This document shows positions 1 to 5,019 of a stretch of 5,019 nt of DNA, one piece after another. The DNA is from a bacterium (GTDB taxonomy: Bacteria > Auribacterota > UBA3054 > B51-G9). Numbering within the stretch: position 1 is the stretch's first letter; each line of letters begins with the position of its first letter. The position numbers and the translations under genes are program-made. The DNA is taken from contig JAOZNZ010000284.1 in the NCBI GenBank assembly GCA_029933535.1, forward strand, positions 1 through 5,019. Reading direction: 5' to 3'. The notes below the pieces were generated by a model. The model worked only from the letters and a program-made list of their open reading frames with translations. It did no database searches and had not been told where the DNA came from.

Positions 1-1
1 A

Positions 2-325
2 ATCCTGAAATTGGTTAACTCTTTTAATTCCTCCGGGAATCTTACTAAAAAACAAAAGGTGCAAAGAGTTAAATATTTCAACGCGTGGAACAATCCGTCA
101 ATAAGGGGTATTACAGGCAATCCATACGATTCTCCCGCGTATTGCGAACTTAACAGTTCTGTCCTTTCGACTGAAGAAATTGAATGTATTATACAAAGTA
201 CGGATGATTTAGAAGCTCTTTGCGAAATTGCAATGTCTCTTGGGTGTGGTGATGAAACAATAAAAGATATTCACGCAGCGAAAAAGATTTATGAATGCAT
301 TCGAGAAGAAACGCAAAAAGTTTAA
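2..325 (+). CDS. 3' part of an unrecognised coding region (hypothetical protein, partial)
   Basis: The frame is open from the left edge of the window to a TAA at 323-325, giving about 107 codons. The only early in-window start is a TTG at position 11 with no convincing ribosome binding site, so the true start probably lies outside. The visible protein is soluble-looking and has no membrane segment. Its first half is basic and polar (KKQKVQRVKYFNAW, then a Gly/Pro/Asn-rich stretch). Its second half looks helical and acidic (STEEIECIIQSTDDLEALCEIA, then DIHAAKKIYECIREE) and has four scattered Cys that form no CXXC motif. I do not recognise a family and assign no function. It converges on the nrf operon and shares the hairpin at 431-456 as its likely terminator. 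A chance open frame is less likely given its length and ordinary composition, but it is not excluded. Confidence 0.55.
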   Translation: MLKLVNSFNSSGNLTKKQKVQRVKYFNAWNNPSIRGITGNPYDSPAYCELNSSVLSTEEIECIIQSTDDLEALCEIAMSLGCGDETIKDIHAAKKIYECIREETQKV

Positions 326-387
326 AAGAATAAACTGTACACACGTTCATCATGGTCGACGTCAAACGTCAAATATCTTTTGCGTTT
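309..387. repeat. 10-bp perfect inverted repeat spanning the end of the left-hand gene
   Basis: AAACGCAAAA at 309-318, inside the last codons of the forward gene, is exactly complementary to TTTTGCGTTT at 378-387, with a 59-base gap. The right arm is followed by the T-rich stretch ATTTATC. The gap also holds a tandem 7-base repeat, CGTCAAA twice, at 360-373. The loop is long for an intrinsic terminator and AT-rich arms arise by chance fairly easily, so a role in transcript ending or stability is only a possibility. I see nothing else in the gap between 326 and 430. Confidence 0.3.
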
Positions 388-430
388 ATTTATCGTAAAA
401 GCTTGACACGAACCAGGTTTCAATTAACTT

Positions 431-456
431 AAAACGCCGATTGATATCGGCGTTTT
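431..456. terminator. Bidirectional rho-independent terminator between converging genes
   Basis: An 11-bp perfect stem (AAAACGCCGAT at 431-441 paired with ATCGGCGTTTT at 446-456) closes a 4-base TGAT loop. The GC-rich core (CGCCGAT) is flanked by an A run on the left and a T run on the right, so it can end transcription in both directions. It would serve the forward gene ending at 325 and the reverse nrfH-nrfA-resB-ccsA operon. The ccsA stop codon (455-457) sits within the edge of the stem, so the operon's coding region and terminator overlap by two bases. Confidence 0.88.
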
Positions 457-1273
457 ATTTTGAATACGTATGAATACTTTGCGCTGCGGAAGGAAGCATG
501 CTTACTCCAAACCAGGTGATAAGCAAAGCAATTGTCGCTAACACAAGAATAAACATTTGAAGTTTTACCGACTTTTGCATGCGCCAGTAAACGTGAATAT
601 AAATTGCGTATGCCCCCCATGTGATCAGCGCCCATGTTTCTTTCGGGTCCCAGCTCCAATAATTTGTCCAAGCCTCTTTTGCCCAAAAAGCACCGAAAAG
701 CATACCCATTGTCATCAAAGGAAATCCAATTTGAACAAGATTAAAAAGGATTGTTCCTTTTGACGGCTCAATTTCTTCATTTTTAAAAAATGCCGTGACA
801 AGATTCCATAAAGCTATAAGCCCGGAAAGAGCAAGGCAACTGTATGACACCATATAAACAACAACATGCGGAATAAACCATGGACTTCTTAACGCCGGCC
901 TCATGGTTTGATCAAAAGCTTCCGGGCTAAGAATATCTTTTACGCACATTACGCATGCCAGAAAAAGAATAAGAATAGTAACAGCACGCTGCGGAAATTT
1001 GAAATGAAGTATCGCGGCAATAACCGGCAAAAAACACGCAAACCATAATTTCGTTTCGCCCATAGTTCGCATCGGTGGCCTTCCGAGATTAATCCATAAA
1101 AAAACAAGAAGCGCGACTACGCAAAGCCAGCCAGTAAGCATAAAAAGCAAACCTGTACGTGAGCGTTTAAAAACGTAACTGAGAATAGCTGTCAGCCACA
1201 TCGCCAACGCTCCGCATAACGCAGTTCTGATTATTAAATCTGTATTTACAGAATCATTTAGTGACATAATCAT
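455..1273 (-). CDS. ccsA: Cytochrome c biogenesis protein CcsA/ResC (System II heme lyase subunit)
   Basis: Integral membrane subunit that, with ResB/Ccs1, exports heme and attaches it to CXXCH motifs of c-type cytochromes outside the inner membrane. Numbering from the ATG at 1273 gives 272 residues. Several hydrophobic segments are visible. The tryptophan-rich heme-binding WWD-type signature lies at about 197-214 (core NYWSWDPKETW). Three histidines match those of CcsBA proteins in order and rough spacing: H136 (PHVVVY, external P-His1), H227 (YIHVYW, membrane His) and H268 (SIHTYS, external P-His2). The GRPPMRTMGET stretch near 64-74 is also typical of the family. An ATG at 1267 is an equally good start; neither has a clear ribosome binding site. 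The open frame continues upstream to a TTG at 1354, but those codons lie in a repeat element and are unlikely to be translated. Last gene of the operon, 166 bases after resB, ending inside the terminator. A CcmC-type handling protein is less likely given the ResB neighbour. Confidence 0.93.
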   Translation of the reverse strand: MIMSLNDSVNTDLIIRTALCGALAMWLTAILSYVFKRSRTGLLFMLTGWLCVVALLVFLWINLGRPPMRTMGETKLWFACFLPVIAAILHFKFPQRAVTILILFLACVMCVKDILSPEAFDQTMRPALRSPWFIPHVVVYMVSYSCLALSGLIALWNLVTAFFKNEEIEPSKGTILFNLVQIGFPLMTMGMLFGAFWAKEAWTNYWSWDPKETWALITWGAYAIYIHVYWRMQKSVKLQMFILVLATIALLITWFGVSMLPSAAQSIHTYSK

Positions 1274-1289
1274 TTTATAAATTTTGCAA

Positions 1290-1418
1290 AAACAATGTAG
1301 CTGCCGGAGACCGGAACGTCCGGTTCGATATGTGCGAGCCGGTGGAGTCCACAAGCTCGAATTGAAATCCCCCTAAACCCCCTTTACAAAAGGGGGAATG
1401 CTCGCGGCTACATTGTTT
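1290..1418. repeat. Composite intergenic element bounded by 12-base inverted repeats
   Basis: AAACAATGTAGC at 1290-1301 is exactly complementary to GCTACATTGTTT at 1407-1418, framing 105 bases that fill most of the gap between resB and ccsA. Inside are three further palindromes: ACCGGA-acg-TCCGGT at 1310-1324, GTGGA-g-TCCAC at 1342-1352, and CCCCCTTT-aca-AAAGGGGG at 1378-1396. The left part (CAATGTAG, YGCCGGAGA, then GAGCCGGTGGA at about 1336-1346) matches the start and end of the repeat found between nrfA and resB, in the opposite orientation on the forward strand. It therefore belongs to the same family but carries a different middle. There is no coding capacity for a transposase. It looks like a non-autonomous, MITE-like or REP-like element, or two repeats lying side by side; which one cannot be told from a single copy. 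Confidence 0.65.
1378..1396. repeat. C-run/G-run hairpin inside the composite element
   Basis: CCCCCTTT (1378-1385) and AAAGGGGG (1389-1396) form an 8-bp perfect stem with a 3-base ACA loop. It is preceded by a second C-run (AATCCCCCTAAA at about 1367-1377), giving the pattern C5-TAAA-C5-TTT-hairpin. From memory, similar short repeats are dispersed in many environmental bacterial genomes; I cannot verify that here. In the operon transcript it would form a stable stem between resB and ccsA. Confidence 0.6.
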
Positions 1419-1439
1419 GTATTAATTGTTTGCTTTGCA

Positions 1440-2708
1440 TCAACACAAACTTCCTCCCTTCCACGGGCGAAACCACAACATCCAGAATGTGCCTGCCATA
1501 ATCATTACAAAACCCGTATAAACATATTTCAGCAGCGGGTCTTTTGTAATAGTGAAGCCGGCAGTACGTGTTGCGGCACCCATGGGAACATCGTAGTCCA
1601 TAAGATAAATATCATAGTCACCAATTTTAAGAGGGTGGTTCACTGTCAAAAACTTGCGACTAGGCTGTCCGTTATCCATAAGAACATTTAGTTCCGCCTG
1701 GAATTTTTTTGGAGTTGGCGAAAGCATAACAAGAACTCTTCCTATGCTCAAAGGCAGTTCTTCGGTATTAGAAAAAGGCCCTCCGCAGCTTATCCATCCC
1801 TGCGCGAGAAACTTGCCATTCGGTCCTGTAGCGCGAACAAGCGCTGCCGGACACGCTCCTTTGACTTCAGTTTTCCTCCAATCATTGCTTATCATTTCAT
1901 GAATTGCCGAAGGAATAAAATCCAAAACTTTCACTGAGATCTCATTCCAGTTAAATTCAGCATCTTTTTTGCATAACCCGTTGGCTTTAGTTATTTTTTC
2001 CCCGCCGTTATCCGCGCGAGTGACTAGTGCCAGAGCCGGTGGATAGCTTTCTAATTCAAAGGAAGCAAAGGAAATTTTAGCTGGAAGAGTTATTTTTTTT
2101 TCGTGCAGTCCAAACGAGTTTTTAGGCGAATTGTTAAGCCGCAATCTTATTTGCATATCCACAACTTCAGAAGTTCCAAAAGTGGCCGCAACAAGCACCA
2201 GCAAAACCCCGCCGTGCACAAGCATAAATCCCATTTTACGAAAAGATAAGTGCCGTATTTTTTTTCCGATGGCTGTTGAGAGAGAAATTATGAGAATAAG
2301 AATACATCCCGCAAAGTACCAACTATGTTGAAGGTTTGTAATGCGAATTTTTTTGAAAAACAAACCCGGAAACGGAAGCTCAAGAATCGCTGAAGGCAAG
2401 CATGTAGCAATAATCAGCAAAACCGTCATAACTATTCCACATGCCAGCGGCAAGTGTAATCCGGCAAGCCAACGAACAATCAAGCGTTTTGAGAATAAAA
2501 ATCCGATAGCCATAAAAACAAAAACAAAAACAATAGCAATAATTCTATTTGCCGGATAAGGAGGAGAAACAGCGGGAGAGCCGTTGCTTAACAGTTGAAC
2601 TGCCAGGAGGGGTAAAGATAAACAAAAAACAACAGCAACACTCTGCCGGAGCCGCCAGGGTTGCTTCCAAAAACTTTTTTGTGAATTGGGAGAAATATCC
2701 AGTGTCAT
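1440..2708 (-). CDS. resB: Cytochrome c biogenesis protein ResB/Ccs1 (System II)
   Basis: Partner of CcsA in the System II heme exporter and cytochrome c synthase. From the ATG at 2708 it is 422 residues. Hydrophobic segments lie at about 22-40, 55-73, 83-105, 130-147 and 159-177, then a large extracytoplasmic domain of roughly 210 residues, then a final membrane segment at about 392-413. ResB-type features are the VNHPLKIGDYDIYLMDYD stretch (from about 356, like the VNxP motif before the last helix), the following DPLLKYVYTGF, and H165 in LVHGGVL, which probably corresponds to the membrane heme-ligand histidine of CcsB. The frame extends to a GTG at 2741, but that codon lies in the end of a repeat copy and has no well-placed ribosome binding site, so I prefer 2708, which also lacks a clear one. 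It precedes ccsA; in some bacteria the two are fused (CcsBA, NrfI). The five N-terminal helices are somewhat more than the minimal ResB layout. Confidence 0.87.
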   Translation of the reverse strand: MTLDISPNSQKSFWKQPWRLRQSVAVVFCLSLPLLAVQLLSNGSPAVSPPYPANRIIAIVFVFVFMAIGFLFSKRLIVRWLAGLHLPLACGIVMTVLLIIATCLPSAILELPFPGLFFKKIRITNLQHSWYFAGCILILIISLSTAIGKKIRHLSFRKMGFMLVHGGVLLVLVAATFGTSEVVDMQIRLRLNNSPKNSFGLHEKKITLPAKISFASFELESYPPALALVTRADNGGEKITKANGLCKKDAEFNWNEISVKVLDFIPSAIHEMISNDWRKTEVKGACPAALVRATGPNGKFLAQGWISCGGPFSNTEELPLSIGRVLVMLSPTPKKFQAELNVLMDNGQPSRKFLTVNHPLKIGDYDIYLMDYDVPMGAATRTAGFTITKDPLLKYVYTGFVMIMAGTFWMLWFRPWKGGSLC

Positions 2709-2742
2709 GTTAAGGTTGTGAAGTTGCCCCTTACTTTCCACC

Positions 2743-2807
2743 GGCTCACTTCGTTCTCCGGCGGCTACATTGGATGAGGCTTACTTCGTTCTCCGGCGGC
2801 TACATTG
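2743..2807. repeat. Tandem pair of 30-base REP-like repeats between nrfA and resB
   Basis: Copy 1 (2743-2772) and copy 2 (2778-2807) are identical at 29 of 30 positions (C/T at the fifth base), with a 5-base spacer, GATGA. Read on the reverse (mRNA) strand each starts CAATGTAGCCGCCGGAGA and runs into GAACGAAGTGAGCC. The copy nearest resB continues to GCCGGTGGA, so that CCGCCGG can pair with CCGGTGG (one G-T wobble) as a 7-bp stem. The pair occupies most of the 109-base gap between the nrfA stop and the resB ATG at 2708. The same family appears in altered form at 1290-1346. Such elements in an operon transcript often form stems that affect mRNA decay or relative expression; that role here is inference. 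Confidence 0.8.
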
Positions 2808-2817
2808 AATGCGCAAT

Positions 2818-4173
2818 TTAAATTTTCTTGGCGGGTTTTTTCTGAAGTCTTGCAATGCGGGCTTTCGCTAATTCAACACGCGCCTGCTGTGCCAGATCGG
2901 TAGCGCCCGCAAGGACGCGTGCACATTCCTGCGGTGCGTGAAATCCCATGCCATTATTTGCCGCGATAAAATCCCACCGCATTTGACCTTTTCTAATCAG
3001 AGAGCGTACAGGTTCAAGTTCTTTGTCATTCAAGCCTTCTTTCATTGCGGCGCCCACTTCATCATGAGCCAGAACAAGTGCATTTCCTGCACGTTTCAAA
3101 AGTTCAAAGTTTCTGTCCTGAATTTTTTCAACGCGTGCAACAGCTTCTTCTTTGCTCCAGCGGTGGCATACAGCGCACGAATTATCAAAGTTTTTCAGAG
3201 GAGATTGAACATGATGGTCTGAAAATTTCACACCGCCTTCGCTTATGTAGGGCATATGACAGTCCGCACACGCAACTCCGCGCGCCGCATGGATACCTGC
3301 CGAGAAGATTTCATAATCGGGATGCTGCATTTTAACCATCCGTGTTTTGCTTACCGGATGAACCCAATCGGTAAAATTTTCCTCTTCATAATATTTTTCT
3401 ATCTCATCAATATTGATTCCGTTCTTCCACGGGAAAGTCAAATAATTTTTTGAACCTTTGAAATAATATTCTACATGGCATTGCGCGCAAACGAGAGTCC
3501 TCATCTCCTGATGACTCACTTTGTCAATATCTTTCCCCTGCGCCGCAAAAGCTTCTCTCAATGCCGGCCGTGAAATTCTCAGGTTCATTGTTTCGCCATC
3601 GTGACAATCAGCACATCCGATTGAATGAGTTATTTTATCTTCCAGGTCCCAGAATTTTGAAGCGTAAAAGTTAGTTAATCCCATTTGTTTCATGAGCACA
3701 GGTACATCAGGACTTTTACATGTCCAGCAGGTTCCCGGGAAATCTTTTCCTTTATCTTTATTAGGATGATTTCTTTTGTGGCGAAGTGATTTTGTAACAT
3801 CTTCCAAAGCGTGTGCATGTCCACGGTCATCGTTATATTCAACAGAAAACGCGTATCCCGCAAACAATTTTATATTGTTAGGATCTTTTTCAAGATGAGA
3901 AAACTGAGTGGGTCCTCCATATTTTGTCGCGCCTTCGCTTTCTTCGGTTCTTTTCCAACTGTCATATTCGCGGGGATAGTTATCTTTATATTTTTCGTTA
4001 TCAGGTTCCATGGAATCCAGTGGTTTAAGAACCATGGTCATCTTACCTACTTCCAACTTTCGTTCGAGAAGCTGCGCGGTAATAATACCGACAACAAAGA
4101 CTGCCACCATACAGCCGAAGAAAACCATCCAACCTATATAAGGGCTCAATTTATTTATTTTATTTTCACTCAT
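2818..4173 (-). CDS. nrfA: Cytochrome c nitrite reductase, pentaheme catalytic subunit NrfA
   Basis: Reduces nitrite to ammonium with six electrons on the outer face of the inner membrane, the terminal step of respiratory nitrite ammonification (DNRA). The 451-residue protein has an N-terminal hydrophobic segment (about 12-34) that is either an uncleaved anchor or a Sec signal. Its five heme motifs are C149-WT-C152-K153 (the lysine-ligated active-site heme that defines NrfA), C187-AD-C-H191, C229-AQ-C-H233, C302-AD-C-H306 and C333-AV-C-H337. Residues matching the known active site and Ca2+ site are E235-Y236 directly after heme 3, and K281, Q283 and H284 in KMQHPDYE. R117 in DRGHAHALED probably corresponds to the catalytic arginine. 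Length and residues are complete, so the enzyme should be active. The start is fixed by AAGGAG 7 bases before the ATG. It lies 22 bases after nrfH, its electron donor. The presence of CXXCK excludes octaheme nitrite reductases and hydroxylamine oxidoreductases. Confidence 0.97.
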   Translation of the reverse strand: MSENKINKLSPYIGWMVFFGCMVAVFVVGIITAQLLERKLEVGKMTMVLKPLDSMEPDNEKYKDNYPREYDSWKRTEESEGATKYGGPTQFSHLEKDPNNIKLFAGYAFSVEYNDDRGHAHALEDVTKSLRHKRNHPNKDKGKDFPGTCWTCKSPDVPVLMKQMGLTNFYASKFWDLEDKITHSIGCADCHDGETMNLRISRPALREAFAAQGKDIDKVSHQEMRTLVCAQCHVEYYFKGSKNYLTFPWKNGINIDEIEKYYEEENFTDWVHPVSKTRMVKMQHPDYEIFSAGIHAARGVACADCHMPYISEGGVKFSDHHVQSPLKNFDNSCAVCHRWSKEEAVARVEKIQDRNFELLKRAGNALVLAHDEVGAAMKEGLNDKELEPVRSLIRKGQMRWDFIAANNGMGFHAPQECARVLAGATDLAQQARVELAKARIARLQKKPAKKI

Positions 4174-4180
4174 TTGGAAA

Positions 4181-4186
4181 CTCCTT
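4181..4186 (-). promoter_or_regulatory. Ribosome binding site of nrfA
   Basis: On the reverse strand AAGGAG ends 7 bases before the nrfA ATG, within the 22-base gap after nrfH. It is the only textbook Shine-Dalgarno in the window; nrfH, resB and ccsA have no comparable site. This suggests nrfA is the most efficiently translated gene of the operon, as expected for the catalytic subunit. It also shows that the host uses anti-Shine-Dalgarno recognition. Confidence 0.85.
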
Positions 4187-4195
4187 AATATAATT

Positions 4196-4759
4196 TTAGT
4201 TTTGTAAATTAATTATTCCGGGATATCTTGCGTAAGGCGTTGATGACAATGCGTCTATTCTTCCATGTACAACTTCGCGATGGCAATCTCCGCAAAATCT
4301 GTCTGTCTGATTATATAAAGCCATTGTCTGAGTTTGCCTTGGATGACATCTCAAACAATTTTCCTGAACTATTTCTTTATAATTTTCTGAAAGCCTGATA
4401 ACCTGAGGTTCCTGCCGCGTAAGAAAAATATACATATCCCACAATCCTGATTTTTGTTTTTGTGCAAACTTTTTGGCAAGATTTTGATTGGGAACATGAC
4501 AGTCGTTGCAGGTTGCATCTCTTGCATGGCTGCTTTTCGACCAGGTAACATAATGCGATCTCATCACGTGACAGGTTGCGCAAACATCAGGATTGTCGCC
4601 CAGGAACCCAAACGCATTCAGCAAAGTCATGAAGACCAGCATTAAGCCGCAGGCAACGCCGGCCAAACCATAACAGGCGAACCGGAGAAAAGCCGGCATC
4701 CATTTCAAGCTGAGAAATTTGATTATGGAAAGAACTATATTACCGATAGTATTGAACAT
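4196..4759 (-). CDS. nrfH: Cytochrome c nitrite reductase small subunit NrfH (NapC/NirT family)
   Basis: Membrane-anchored tetraheme quinol dehydrogenase that oxidises menaquinol-type quinols and passes electrons to NrfA. The 187-residue protein has a membrane helix at about 24-50 followed by an extracytoplasmic domain with four heme motifs: C60-AT-C-H64, C84-ND-C-H88, C135-LR-C-H139 and C156-GD-C-H160. The first continues as CHVM, so M66 fits the unusual methionine ligand of heme 1 described for NrfH (CXXCHXM). Other NapC/NrfH family features are SSHARDATCNDCHVP, the ENCLRCH stretch and CHREVVHG near the C-terminus. Length is normal for NrfH, shorter than NapC or NirT. The ATG at 4759 has no strong ribosome binding site; M21 could be an alternative but would sit right at the helix. 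First gene of the operon, preceded by a near-consensus promoter and followed 22 bases later by nrfA, which settles NrfH over NapC. Confidence 0.96.
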   Translation of the reverse strand: MFNTIGNIVLSIIKFLSLKWMPAFLRFACYGLAGVACGLMLVFMTLLNAFGFLGDNPDVCATCHVMRSHYVTWSKSSHARDATCNDCHVPNQNLAKKFAQKQKSGLWDMYIFLTRQEPQVIRLSENYKEIVQENCLRCHPRQTQTMALYNQTDRFCGDCHREVVHGRIDALSSTPYARYPGIINLQN

Positions 4760-4836
4760 AATATCTTAATTTGCATTTAGTGCCTGACTGAAAATCCAAC
4801 AATTCACATAATAGGTACTCGAAAAGATAATATGGT

Positions 4837-4865
4837 ATTATAATCTTTTTTATTGTATATTGCAA
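4837..4865 (-). promoter_or_regulatory. Predicted sigma70-type promoter of the nrfH-nrfA-resB-ccsA operon
   Basis: On the reverse strand a -35 TTGCAA (4860-4865) and a perfect -10 TATAAT (4837-4842) are separated by exactly 17 bases. Transcription would start near 4830 and leave a leader of about 70 bases before nrfH. I could not find a clear FNR-type TTGAT-N4-ATCAA site around it, although induction by low oxygen or nitrite would be usual for nrf genes. Because TATTATAATC is nearly symmetrical, a forward -10 (TATAAT, 4839-4844) also exists, but its -35 region is poor. Confidence 0.7.
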
Positions 4866-4941
4866 GTGAAAAAATGTGACATGCGATAGGTTCGTACGCG
4901 GGACGCTAATATGTGTTCAGAATATTTTGGATCCGTTTACT

Positions 4942-4963
4942 GCGTCCCTACAGGACGCTTTTT
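4942..4963 (+). terminator. Terminator-like hairpin upstream of the operon, forward orientation
   Basis: GCGTCC (4942-4947) pairs with GGACGC (4953-4958) around a CTACA loop and is followed directly by five T (4959-4963), the form of a short intrinsic terminator for forward-strand transcripts. No forward gene lies before it in the preceding 4.6 kb, so it would have to end a short transcript starting near 4850 or belong to a leader of a gene beyond the right edge. A third copy of the arm, GGGACGC at 4900-4906, could pair with GCGTCCC (4942-4948) instead. It may equally be part of a dispersed repeat. Confidence 0.45.
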
Positions 4964-4979
4964 GTGATTTTATCATTTT

Positions 4980-4999
4980 CCCCGCGCTAAAGCACGGGG
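4980..4999. repeat. GC-rich palindrome at the right edge
   Basis: CCCCG (4980-4984) pairs with CGGGG (4995-4999). After one C-A mismatch the stem continues GCT/AGC, with only AA at the tip. The following GCTATAAAACTCTGTGGCTTC runs off the window and looks like the rest of a longer dispersed repeat, but only part is visible. It may be a terminator or an extragenic palindrome; it has no T run directly after it. The stretch from 4760 to 5019 contains no credible coding region. Confidence 0.5.
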
Positions 5000-5019
5000 C
5001 TATAAAACTCTGTGGCTTC

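Noticed and set aside
403..431. TTGACA at 403-408 as a forward promoter
   Set aside because: No acceptable -10 hexamer occurs at the right distance, and transcription would run straight into the hairpin at 431-456.
1267..1354. Long form of CcsA starting from TTG at 1354
   Set aside because: The extra 27 residues are encoded by the palindromic repeat element, are Arg/Pro/Cys-rich and unlike CcsA N-termini. ATG codons at 1273 and 1267 are available.
1290..1418. CRISPR array or complete insertion sequence
   Set aside because: There are no regularly spaced repeats with unique spacers, and no transposase coding frame fits in 129 bases.
1398..1691. Forward open frame covering the end of resB and part of the repeat element
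   Set aside because: It begins in the intergenic repeat and runs antisense to the ResB C-terminal domain; no family features.
2938..3453. Several overlapping forward open frames opposite the second half of nrfA
   Set aside because: All are antisense shadows of NrfA coding sequence and overlap each other in different frames.
3811..4188. Forward open frame of 125 codons opposite the start of nrfA
   Set aside because: It lies wholly antisense to nrfA, which is certain from five heme motifs. Its translation has no recognisable domain and its composition is that of a complement strand.
4369..4583. Two reverse open frames inside nrfH
   Set aside because: They are other frames of the same strand within NrfH. 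NrfH's four CXXCH motifs fix the correct frame and the alternatives carry none.
4862..4883. CRP/FNR-like operator (TGTGAC half site) near the promoter
   Set aside because: Only one half site is present; the partner half does not match TCACA or ATCAA at the required spacing.

Overview
The window carries one reverse-strand operon for respiratory nitrite ammonification and for maturing the cytochromes that do it. In transcription order (from high to low coordinates) the genes are nrfH (tetraheme quinol dehydrogenase, 4196-4759), nrfA (pentaheme nitrite reductase with a CXXCK active-site heme, 2818-4173), resB/ccs1 (1440-2708) and ccsA (455-1273). The last two are the two halves of a System II cytochrome c synthase. 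NrfH takes electrons from the quinone pool and hands them to NrfA, which reduces nitrite to ammonium outside the inner membrane. ResB and CcsA export heme and attach it to the nine CXXCH/CXXCK motifs encoded in the same operon. This matches the nrfHAIJ logic of Epsilonproteobacteria and the nrfH-nrfA-ccs1-ccsA order of several anaerobic lineages.

A near-consensus sigma70-type promoter (TTGCAA-17-TATAAT on the reverse strand, 4837-4865) lies about 80 bases upstream of nrfH. A perfect 11-bp hairpin with flanking A and T runs (431-456) overlaps the ccsA stop codon and probably terminates both this operon and the converging forward gene. That forward gene (2-325) is the 3' part of an unrecognised coding region running off the left edge.

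The two long gaps inside the operon are filled with palindromic repeats. Between nrfA and resB there are two 30-base copies in tandem (29/30 identical). Between resB and ccsA there is a composite element bounded by 12-base inverted repeats that begins with a related sequence and also holds a C-run/G-run hairpin. The right-hand 260 bases hold the operon promoter, a forward-oriented terminator-like hairpin with a possible competing upstream arm, and another GC-rich palindrome at the edge.

Organism: a bacterium with moderately low GC and repeat-rich intergenic DNA, probably anaerobic or facultative. A canonical TTGCAA/TATAAT promoter and a strong AAGGAG ribosome binding site before nrfA argue mildly against typical Bacteroidota, although the gene order occurs there. 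PVC-type lineages, Deltaproteobacteria-like groups or a candidate phylum all remain possible; the sequence alone does not decide it. The genes belong to known families. The least explained content is the repeat family inside the operon and the hairpins upstream of it.
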